Below are positions 1-4,638 of a DNA stretch of 5,225 nt, one piece after another. Made by a program: the position numbers and the translations under genes. The notes under the pieces were generated by a model. The model made no database searches. It had not been told where the DNA came from and was given only the letters and a program-made list of their open reading frames with translations. Positions within the stretch are counted from its first letter, which is position 1. Each line of letters starts with the position of its first letter. This DNA is from an uncultured Collinsella sp. (GTDB taxonomy: Bacteria; Actinomycetota; Coriobacteriia; Coriobacteriales; Coriobacteriaceae), in NCBI GenBank assembly GCA_959600835.1, contig CAUGNQ010000082.1, positions 1 through 5,225 of the forward strand, written 5' to 3'.

Positions 1-587
1 CGACGGTCGGCAAGATCGCGAGCGCCATGTCTGCCCGCGGCAAGAACGTCGTGATCGGCTCAGCCGACACCTTCCGCGCCGCCGCCATTGAGCAGCTCGA
101 TGTGTGGGGCCAGCGCGCCGGCGTTCCCGTCATCAAGCGCGACCGCGGCTCCGACCCGGCGAGCGTTTGCTACGACGTGCTCGACGAGGCCGACAAGCGC
201 GGCAGCGACCTGGTGCTTATCGACACCGCCGGTCGTCTGCACACGAGCCCCGAGCTCATGCGCGAGCTTGCCAAGGTGGTCAACGTGACGCGTAAGCGCG
301 CCGCCAATATGGCCGCCGGCCCCATGCCCGTCTCGGTCGTCCTCGTAATCGATGCCGCAACAGGCCAAAACGGCCTGAACCAGGCGCTCGAGTTTAACGA
401 GGCGCTGGGCCTGGACGGTATTATCATGACAAAGCTCGACGGCACGGCAAAGGGCGGTATCGCCATGGCCGTGGCCGAGAAGCTCAAGCTTCCCATCCTG
501 CGCATCGGCGTGGGCGAGCAGGTCGATGACCTGCAGGAGTTTAATGCCAAAGATTTCTGCCGCGCCCTGGTGGGCGAGTCCAATTAA
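1..587 (+). CDS. ftsY: Signal recognition particle receptor FtsY, C-terminal part (5' end outside window)
   Basis: FtsY is the membrane-associated SRP receptor. It pairs with Ffh in a GTP-dependent heterodimer that hands ribosome-nascent chain complexes to the Sec translocon. The reading frame enters at base 3, just after the P-loop, so the first visible residues are TVGKIAS. The 194 visible residues then carry the SRP-GTPase motifs in order: DTFRAAA (visible residues 22-28), DTAGR (74-78), TKLDGTAKGG (143-152) and GVGE (169-172). They end in the usual short FtsY C-terminus (LQEFNAKDFCRALVGESN). TKLDGTAKGG and the DTFRAAA form distinguish it from Ffh, which has DGDARGG and DVYRPAA. The N domain and any acidic A domain lie upstream of the window. 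The stop is 10 bases before the ffh start, so the two genes are almost certainly co-transcribed. The identification is secure; only the 5' end is missing. Confidence 0.97.
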   Translation, partial: TVGKIASAMSARGKNVVIGSADTFRAAAIEQLDVWGQRAGVPVIKRDRGSDPASVCYDVLDEADKRGSDLVLIDTAGRLHTSPELMRELAKVVNVTRKRAANMAAGPMPVSVVLVIDAATGQNGLNQALEFNEALGLDGIIMTKLDGTAKGGIAMAVAEKLKLPILRIGVGEQVDDLQEFNAKDFCRALVGESN

Positions 588-592
588 GGAGT
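586..592 (+). promoter_or_regulatory. Ribosome binding site of ffh
   Basis: AAGGAGT overlaps the ftsY stop codon (TAA at 585-587) and ends 5 bases before the GTG at 598. It fixes the non-ATG start of ffh and makes translational coupling with ftsY likely. Confidence 0.8.
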
Positions 593-597
593 GACTA

Positions 598-2073
598 GTG
601 TTTGATTCCCTGAGCGATCGCCTCAACGACACATTTGACCGCCTGCGCGGCAAGGGCAAGCTGACCGAGGCCGATATCACCTCGGCCATGCGCGACATTC
701 GCATGGCGCTGCTCGAGGCCGACGTCAACTTCAAGGTCGTCAAGGAGTTCGTCGCCAAGACCAAGGAGCGCTGCATGACCGCCGAGGTCATGGAGTCGCT
801 GTCGCCGGCGCAAAACGTCGTCAAGATCGTGCTCGATGAGCTCACCGATATGCTCGGTTCCACCGAGAGCAAGCTCGTCTTTAGCAACCGCATCCCCAAT
901 GTCATCATGCTCGTGGGCCTGCAGGGCTCCGGTAAGACCACGGCGGCCGTAAAGCTGGCATACCTGCTCAAGAAGCAGGGTCGCTCGCCGCTGCTCGCCG
1001 CGTGCGACGTCTATCGTCCCGCCGCTGCCGACCAGCTTGCCACGCTCGGTGGCGAGATCGGCGTGCCGGTCTTCCGCGGTGACGGCGCGCACCCGGTCGA
1101 TATCGCCAAGGGCGCCATCCAGGAGGCCGTTGACCACCTGCGCGACGTGGTCATCGTCGATACCGCCGGTCGCCTGCAGATCGACGAGCAGATGATGCAG
1201 GAGGCCGTGGACATCAAGAAGGCCGTCAAGCCCGATCAGGTGCTGATGGTTGTCGATGCCATGACCGGTCAGGATATCGTCAACGTCGTCTCGACCTTCG
1301 CCGAGCGCACCGACTTTGACGGCGTGATCATCTCCAAGCTCGACGGCGATGCCCGTGGCGGCGGCGCGCTTTCCGTGCGCCAGGTGACCGGCAAGCCCAT
1401 CAAGTTCGTGAGCATGGGCGAGAAGCCCGATTCGCTGGAGCCGTTCTATCCCGATCGTATGGCCAAGCGCATTCTTGGCATGGGCGACGTTGTCGGCATT
1501 ATCGAGAAGGCCCAGGAGGCGGCCGACGCCGAGCAGCTCGAGGCTGCCGAGCGAATGCTGCGCGAGGGCTTCACCATGAACGATATGCTCGACCAGATGA
1601 AGGCCGTCAAGAAGATGGGCGGCATGAAGGGCATCCTGGGCATGCTCCCCGGCGGCCAGCGTGCGCTCAACCAGATGGGTGGCAACCTGGACGAGGGCAT
1701 CTTCGATAAGAACGAGGCCATTATCATGTCGATGACCAAGGAGGAGCGCCTGCGTCCCTCCATAATCAACGGTCAACGTCGCGCGCGTATCGCCAAGGGC
1801 GCCGGCGTAACCCCCACCGAAGTCAATACCCTTATGAAGCAGTGGGGCGAGATGAATAAGATGATGGGCCGCATGCGCACGATAGCCAATCAGGCACAGG
1901 CCGGCGGCAAGAAGGGCAAAAAGGGTAGGAAGGGCAAGAAAATGCGCATGCCCAATATCCCTGGCCTGGACGCTATGGGTCTGGGCGGCATGGGCGGCCT
2001 GGGTACGGGCGGTCCCAAGTCCGATATGGAGCTGCTGCGCCAGATGGAAGCGCAGATGCGCAATAAGAAATAG
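598..2073 (+). CDS. ffh: Signal recognition particle protein Ffh (SRP54 homologue)
   Basis: This is the protein subunit of the bacterial SRP. It binds signal sequences through its Met-rich M domain, binds 4.5S/6S SRP RNA, and docks on FtsY in a GTP-dependent way. The protein has 491 residues and starts at GTG 598, which is supported by a Shine-Dalgarno sequence. The N domain covers about 1-95. The G domain holds the P-loop GLQGSGKTT (107-115), DVYRPAA (137-143), DTAGR (188-192), SKLDGDARGG (246-255, with Ser for the more usual Thr in TKLD) and SMGEKPDSLEPF (272-283). The M domain, about 300-435, contains the Met-rich signal-binding helices and the RNA-binding helix IINGQRRARIAKGAG (389-403). 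In that helix the usual SRxR serine is Gln393. The protein ends in an extra basic, then Gly/Met-rich tail (from about 436). It is encoded directly after ftsY and followed by a strong terminator. The gene for the SRP RNA is not in the window. Confidence 0.98.
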   Translation: MFDSLSDRLNDTFDRLRGKGKLTEADITSAMRDIRMALLEADVNFKVVKEFVAKTKERCMTAEVMESLSPAQNVVKIVLDELTDMLGSTESKLVFSNRIPNVIMLVGLQGSGKTTAAVKLAYLLKKQGRSPLLAACDVYRPAAADQLATLGGEIGVPVFRGDGAHPVDIAKGAIQEAVDHLRDVVIVDTAGRLQIDEQMMQEAVDIKKAVKPDQVLMVVDAMTGQDIVNVVSTFAERTDFDGVIISKLDGDARGGGALSVRQVTGKPIKFVSMGEKPDSLEPFYPDRMAKRILGMGDVVGIIEKAQEAADAEQLEAAERMLREGFTMNDMLDQMKAVKKMGGMKGILGMLPGGQRALNQMGGNLDEGIFDKNEAIIMSMTKEERLRPSIINGQRRARIAKGAGVTPTEVNTLMKQWGEMNKMMGRMRTIANQAQAGGKKGKKGRKGKKMRMPNIPGLDAMGLGGMGGLGTGGPKSDMELLRQMEAQMRNKK

Positions 2074-2097
2074 GGCTGTAATTCCAGCTTGATATGG

Positions 2098-2143
2098 CAA
2101 AGGCCACTCGGAAGCTACCGGGTGGCCTTTGTTGTTGGCTTTG
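2098..2143 (+). terminator. Intrinsic terminator after ffh, possibly shared by both strands
   Basis: The arms CAAAGGCCACTCGG (2098-2111) and CCGGGTGGCCTTTG (2118-2131) form a 14-bp stem with one G-U pair and a 6-base loop (AAGCTA). A T-rich stretch (TTGTTGGCTTTG) follows on the plus strand. It starts 24 bases after the ffh stop. The gene on the opposite strand ends at 2194 and converges on it, so the same hairpin could also stop leftward transcription, although the T-tract on that side is poorer. Confidence 0.88.
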
Positions 2144-2193
2144 ATTGTTGGGTTGCGTTCGGCGTCGCGCCCCGAGCTCGCGGTGTCGTGCCG

Positions 2194-2622
2194 TTAGTGG
2201 CAGCTGCAGCCCTCGTGGCCCTCGTGCTCGTGATGGTCGTGGCAGCTGCAGGACTCGCCGTGTTCGTGGGCGTGGTCGTGGTCATGGCCGTGGCAGCCGC
2301 ACGTGGCCTCGCCGTTCTGTGCGAGCGTGCCGGCGATAAGGGCCTCGACGCAAGCGTCGCAGCTGCCCTGGGCACCTGCGTATACCGTGATGCAGGCTTG
2401 GGCAAGCGCATTGATAGCGCCGCCGCCGATGCCGCCGCAGATGAGCGTGTCCACGCCACCGTTGGCGAGCAGGCCCGCAAGGGCACCGTGGCCGGTGCCG
2501 CCGGTGCCCACGACCTGTTCGTTGAGCACCTTGCCGTCCTGAATGTCGTAGATCTTGAACTGCTCGCTGCGGCCAAAGTGCATAAAGATGTTGCCGTTGT
2601 CGTACGTGGTTGCCACCCTCAT
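2194..2622 (-). CDS. Possible internally started NifX-like isoform without the DNA-binding domain
   Basis: An in-frame ATG at 2622-2620 (Met113 of the fusion) begins MRVATTYDNGN, exactly where a free-standing NifX-type protein would start. AAAGGAGGT (2638-2630) precedes it by 7 bases, a better ribosome binding site than that of the full-length start. The product would be 142 residues: the NifX/NifB-like domain plus the CxCH/His-rich tail. This is an inference from the sequence of the start region. The site may instead be a relic of two once-separate adjacent genes. Confidence 0.5.
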   Translation of the reverse strand: MRVATTYDNGNIFMHFGRSEQFKIYDIQDGKVLNEQVVGTGGTGHGALAGLLANGGVDTLICGGIGGGAINALAQACITVYAGAQGSCDACVEALIAGTLAQNGEATCGCHGHDHDHAHEHGESCSCHDHHEHEGHEGCSCH

Positions 2623-2958
2623 GGTGTCGACCTCCTTTGCTGGCCATGCGGCCGTCGCTGTGGTGATGGGGGAGTACGCGATATTGCCGCCCTCGATGAT
2701 GAGCGCTCGTCCGTTGACCAGCGCGTTTGCCACCTTGCGATGCGCGCGGCTGCAGATTGCCGCCACCGTGGCGCGAGCAATGCCCATCTGCTGTGCGACG
2801 GCCTCTTGGTTAAGGCCTTCCAGGTCGCACAGGCGCAGCGCCTCGAGTTCGTCGACCGTCATGTCGATGGCATCGCCGCTCGCCAGGCCATCGGGGGTAA
2901 AACCGCGATATTCGGGGATGATTCCGACGCGGCGCAGTTTTTCGCGTCTTCCTGCCAT
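2194..2958 (-). CDS. DUF134 (UPF0251) helix-turn-helix / NifX-NifB-like metal-cluster-binding fusion protein with Cys/His-rich tail
   Basis: The predicted product is 254 residues in three parts. Residues about 5-92 match DUF134/UPF0251, with RRVGIIPEYRGFTPDG, DELEALRLCDLEGLNQEAVA and KVANALVNGRALIIEGGN. This includes a sigma-region-4-like helix-turn-helix at about 47-80. Residues about 114-212 match the NifX/NifB dinitrogenase-cofactor domain, with HFGRSEQFKIYDI (127-139), GHGAL (156-160) and GGIGGGAINAL (175-185). Residues 220-254 form a metal-binding tail of 6 Cys and 12 His, with three CxCH motifs at 220-223, 237-240 and 251-254. ATG 2958 is chosen because GGAG (2967-2964) sits 5 bases before it; the upstream GTG at 2964 overlaps that Shine-Dalgarno sequence. 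No nif genes are nearby, so nitrogen fixation is unlikely. I infer a transcription regulator that senses metal or a metal cluster. Its ligand and targets are unknown. A hidden frameshift is unlikely because the frame is open throughout. Confidence 0.88.
   Translation of the reverse strand: MAGRREKLRRVGIIPEYRGFTPDGLASGDAIDMTVDELEALRLCDLEGLNQEAVAQQMGIARATVAAICSRAHRKVANALVNGRALIIEGGNIAYSPITTATAAWPAKEVDTMRVATTYDNGNIFMHFGRSEQFKIYDIQDGKVLNEQVVGTGGTGHGALAGLLANGGVDTLICGGIGGGAINALAQACITVYAGAQGSCDACVEALIAGTLAQNGEATCGCHGHDHDHAHEHGESCSCHDHHEHEGHEGCSCH
2197..2301 (-). repeat. Three DNA repeats encoding the CxCH motifs of the DUF134-NifX tail
   Basis: GTGGCAGCTGCAG is found exactly at 2197-2209 and 2239-2251, with a variant (GTGGCAGCCGCA) at 2290-2301. 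Each encodes a CxCH motif on the minus strand. The spacings of 42 and 51 bp are multiples of three. The DNA between them encodes His alternating with Asp, Glu or Ala, which suggests growth of the tail by in-frame duplication. Confidence 0.6.
2630..2638 (-). promoter_or_regulatory. Strong internal Shine-Dalgarno sequence inside the DUF134-NifX gene
   Basis: AAAGGAGGT on the minus strand matches the 16S anti-Shine-Dalgarno sequence over eight or more bases. It lies 7 bases before the in-frame ATG at 2622. In the full-length frame it reads through as AKEV, part of the low-complexity linker between the two domains. Confidence 0.6.
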
Positions 2959-2963
2959 GCGCA

Positions 2964-2969
2964 CTCCTT
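2964..2969 (-). promoter_or_regulatory. Ribosome binding site of the DUF134-NifX gene
   Basis: AAGGAG on the minus strand ends 5 bases before ATG 2958. The alternative GTG start (2964-2962) shares its first G with this site and would have no room for ribosome binding, so the ATG is preferred. Confidence 0.7.
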
Positions 2970-2972
2970 ATC

Positions 2973-2984
2973 TGACATATGTCA
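2973..2984. promoter_or_regulatory. Palindromic candidate operator, proximal copy
   Basis: TGACATATGTCA is a perfect 12-bp palindrome lying 14 bases upstream of the DUF134-NifX start codon, where that gene's transcript should begin. A near-identical palindrome lies 53 bp away. Its symmetry and position suggest the binding site of a dimeric regulator, most simply the adjacent DUF134 protein itself. The choice of protein is inference. Confidence 0.6.
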
Positions 2985-2989
2985 ACAAT

Positions 2990-3017
2990 AGGATAACTCG
3001 ATGCTCATTGAGCGCAA
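2990..3017 (-). promoter_or_regulatory. Candidate promoter of the DUF134-NifX gene
   Basis: On the minus strand a TTGCGC (-35-like, 3017-3012) and a TATCCT (-10-like, 2995-2990) are 16 bases apart. This would start transcription near 2983, inside the proximal palindrome and about 25 bases before the ATG. The distal palindrome then sits just upstream of the -35. The boxes are imperfect, so the call is tentative. Confidence 0.35.
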
Positions 3018-3025
3018 GGAATTTC

Positions 3026-3037
3026 TGGCATATGTCA
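3026..3037. promoter_or_regulatory. Palindromic candidate operator, distal copy
   Basis: TGGCATATGTCA differs from the proximal palindrome at one position. With flanks it reads TTCTGGCATATGTCAGAA, an 18-bp inverted repeat broken by one mismatched pair (3028 and 3035). Its centre is 53 bp from that of the proximal copy, so both would face the same side of the helix. It lies about 60-70 bp upstream of the likely thyA transcription start and could in principle affect either gene. Confidence 0.55.
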
Positions 3038-3084
3038 GAAAATGAGGGCTTATGTTAGGGCTGTGGGGCCGCGTGCGCCTGGGC

Positions 3085-3090
3085 TACAAT
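3085..3090 (+). promoter_or_regulatory. Candidate -10 element of the thyA-folA promoter
   Basis: TACAAT is a good actinobacterial-type -10 hexamer and would start transcription near 3097, giving a leader of about 28 bases before ATG 3125. No convincing -35 is visible at 16-18 bases upstream (the sequence there is GTGGGG-like). The position also argues against the ATG at 3089 as the thyA start, because that ATG overlaps the hexamer. Confidence 0.45.
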
Positions 3091-3114
3091 GAATCTCGCT
3101 TGTAGGCGACTGAC

Positions 3115-3121
3115 AGGAGGG
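3115..3121 (+). promoter_or_regulatory. Ribosome binding site of thyA
   Basis: AGGAGGG ends 3 bases before ATG 3125. The spacing is slightly short but the match is strong. It selects this start over the in-frame ATG at 3089, which would add 12 residues unlike any thymidylate synthase N-terminus. Confidence 0.75.
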
Positions 3122-3124
3122 TCA

Positions 3125-3973
3125 ATGAGCAAGGCTGATCAACAGTTTGTAGCCATGTGCCGCGATATTCTGGACCATGGCACCACCACCGAGGGCCAAA
3201 AGGTCCGCCCGGTGTGGGAGGACGGCACCCCTGCCTATACCATTAAAAACTTTGGTGTCACGGCGCGCTATGACCTGCGCGAAGAGTTCCCGGCACTTAC
3301 CCTGCGCCGTACGGCGCTTAAGTCTGCTATGGACGAGATCCTATGGATCTATCAAAAGAAGTCCAATAACGTGCATGACCTCAACAGTCATATTTGGGAT
3401 GAGTGGGCTGACGAGACCGGCTCTATCGGCAAGGCCTACGGCTACCAGATTGGCCAGAAGAGCCATTACGCCGAGGGCGACTTCGATCAGATGGACCGCG
3501 TGCTGTACGACCTCAAGCATACGCCGTACAGCCGTCGTATTATGACGAACACGTACGTGTTCAGCGATCTATCCGAGATGCATCTGTATCCGTGCGCCTA
3601 CAGCGTGACCTATAACGTCACTCAGCGTCCGCAGGACGACAAACCGACGCTCAACATGATTCTCAACCAGCGTAGCCAGGACATTTTGGCCGCGAACAAT
3701 TGGAATGTGTGCCAGTACGCAATTCTGTTGATGATGGTTGCGCAGTCGGTCGATATGATTCCCGGCGAGCTGCTGCACGTGATCGCCGATGCCCACATTT
3801 ACGACCGCCATGTCGATATCGTCCGCGAGCTTATCGAGCGTCCGCAGTTTGCCGCGCCCAAGGTAACGCTCAACCCCGATGTGCATGACTTCTATGCGTT
3901 TACGACCGATGACCTGATCGTCGAGGGCTACGAGCACGGCCCGCAGGTCAAGAACATTCCCATTGCGGTGTAG
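3125..3973 (+). CDS. thyA: Thymidylate synthase
   Basis: The enzyme converts dUMP and 5,10-methylenetetrahydrofolate to dTMP and dihydrofolate in the cytoplasm, the only de novo source of thymidylate by this route. The product is 282 residues, a normal length. Visible signatures are HIWDEWADE (89-97) with IGKAYGYQIG after it, YSRRIM (135-140), the catalytic Cys157 in LYPCAYSVTYNV (154-165), the dUMP-phosphate-binding NQRSQDI (181-187; Arg183, Ser184), Asp186, Asn194, and HIYDRH (224-229). The classical PCH motif is PCA here. This, together with RPVWEDGTP near the N-terminus and the RHVDI/ERPQFAAP/NPDVHDFYAFT region, resembles the Bacillus subtilis ThyA (phage phi3T-type) branch more than E. 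coli ThyA, as judged from memory of those sequences. folA follows with no gap, so the dihydrofolate it makes can be recycled by the neighbouring product. Confidence 0.97.
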   Translation: MSKADQQFVAMCRDILDHGTTTEGQKVRPVWEDGTPAYTIKNFGVTARYDLREEFPALTLRRTALKSAMDEILWIYQKKSNNVHDLNSHIWDEWADETGSIGKAYGYQIGQKSHYAEGDFDQMDRVLYDLKHTPYSRRIMTNTYVFSDLSEMHLYPCAYSVTYNVTQRPQDDKPTLNMILNQRSQDILAANNWNVCQYAILLMMVAQSVDMIPGELLHVIADAHIYDRHVDIVRELIERPQFAAPKVTLNPDVHDFYAFTTDDLIVEGYEHGPQVKNIPIAV

Positions 3974-3982
3974 GTGGCGCTC

Positions 3983-4501
3983 ATGACGTGTAAGCTTTCT
4001 GCCATCGTCGCCGTGTGCGATGACTGGGGTATTGGGTGCGAGGGCGACATGGTGGTGTCCAACCGTGCCGACATGCGTCATTTTGTGGCGCGCACCAAAG
4101 GTTGCCCGGTCATTATGGGACGCAAGACGCTGTTGAGTTTTCCCGGCGGACGACCGCTCAAGAATCGCCGCAACATTGTGCTCACGCGCGACCAAGGCTT
4201 TGCGCCCGAGGGCGTCGACGTGGTGCATAGCGTTGATGAAGCGCTCGCCGTGGTAGCCGATGAACCCGTTGCGTGGGTGATTGGCGGCGGCGAGGTGTAT
4301 CGGCAGTTTTTGCCGTATTGCGTGGAGGCCGAGGTCACGCACGACCATTGCATCCATGCCGTGGACACGTACTTTCCCGATCTGGATGCCGATCCCGCGT
4401 GGGAGATTGCGCGACGTGGTGGTGTTGCTACGATTGCCGCGGGCGAGGGTGACGAGGGTCTCGATTATGAGTTCGTGACGTATCGTCGCGTTGATGTGTA
4501 A
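3983..4501 (+). CDS. folA: Dihydrofolate reductase
   Basis: The enzyme reduces dihydrofolate to tetrahydrofolate with NADPH, closing the cycle opened by thymidylate synthase. The 172-residue product shows AIVAVCDDWGIG (7-18), the catalytic acid Asp30 in RADMRHF (28-34), PVIMGRKTL (42-50), GGRPLKNRRNIVLTR (55-69, with Arg62 at the folate-carboxylate position), VIGGGEVYRQFLP (99-111), VTHDH (118-122) and DTYFPDLD (128-135). The Met20-loop is unusual: GDMVVSNRAD stands where E. coli has NAMPWNLPAD, so the conserved Trp22 is Val25 and Pro25 is Arg28. ATG 3983 is preferred because AGGTGG (3972-3977) lies 5 bases before it. The in-frame GTG at 3974 abuts the thyA stop and has no ribosome binding site; it would add three residues. 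Translation is probably coupled to thyA. Confidence 0.95.
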   Translation: MTCKLSAIVAVCDDWGIGCEGDMVVSNRADMRHFVARTKGCPVIMGRKTLLSFPGGRPLKNRRNIVLTRDQGFAPEGVDVVHSVDEALAVVADEPVAWVIGGGEVYRQFLPYCVEAEVTHDHCIHAVDTYFPDLDADPAWEIARRGGVATIAAGEGDEGLDYEFVTYRRVDV

Positions 4502-4542
4502 ACCCGTTTATCCCTTCGGTATTATCGGGTTGGAATGAGTGG

Positions 4543-4577
4543 CGGGGTAGCGCATGGCGTTGCCCCGATATTTGTAT
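4543..4577 (+). terminator. Probable intrinsic terminator after folA
   Basis: CGGGGTAGCG (4543-4552) and CGTTGCCCCG (4558-4567) form a 10-bp stem with two G-U pairs around a short CATGG loop, followed by the AT-rich ATATTTGTAT. It lies 41 bases past the folA stop and 33 bases before the next start codon. The tail is not a pure T-run, so read-through into the next gene remains possible. Confidence 0.55.
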
Positions 4578-4638
4578 AGGTGCTGCAAAGAAAGGTGCGG
4601 GCTGGCTGCTATGACTGATGCCGTTGAGGTGCTGCAAA
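4578..4638 (+). repeat. Short direct repeat around the methyltransferase start
   Basis: AGGTGCTGCAAA occurs at 4578-4589 in the leader and again, identical, at 4627-4638 inside the first codons of the methyltransferase gene, 49 bp apart. No function is evident. Confidence 0.4.

Noticed and set aside
588..597. Search for a ylxM-like gene between ftsY and ffh
   Set aside because: Only ten bases separate the two genes, so no such gene is present here.
595..2100. 501-codon open frame on the minus strand opposite ffh
   Set aside because: It is a mirror of a high-GC gene with strong codon bias; the translation is His/Leu/Ala-rich low-complexity protein with no recognisable domain, and ffh on the plus strand is certain.
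2980..2985. Perfect TTGACA hexamer on the minus strand, a possible -35 box
   Set aside because: A matching -10 would fall on the start codon and ribosome binding site of the DUF134-NifX gene, so it is better explained as part of the palindrome.
2089..2991. 300-codon plus-strand open frame opposite the DUF134-NifX gene
   Set aside because: It starts inside the ffh terminator, encodes Val/Ala-rich low-complexity sequence, and the minus strand has clear domain matches.
3089..3124. Upstream ATG that would extend thyA by 12 residues
   Set aside because: It overlaps the likely -10 hexamer TACAAT and has no ribosome binding site, while ATG 3125 has AGGAGGG.
3974..3982. GTG start for folA directly after the thyA stop
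   Set aside because: There is no Shine-Dalgarno sequence before it; ATG 3983 has AGGTGG at a good distance and gives a standard DHFR N-terminus. It cannot be fully excluded.
3569..4357. 262-codon minus-strand open frame across thyA and folA
   Set aside because: It spans two well-identified genes in the opposite direction and has no domain signature.
4501..4531. AACCCG / CGGGTT inverted repeat right after the folA stop
   Set aside because: It has only six paired bases with a 19-base loop and no T-tract; the hairpin at 4543-4567 is a better terminator candidate.
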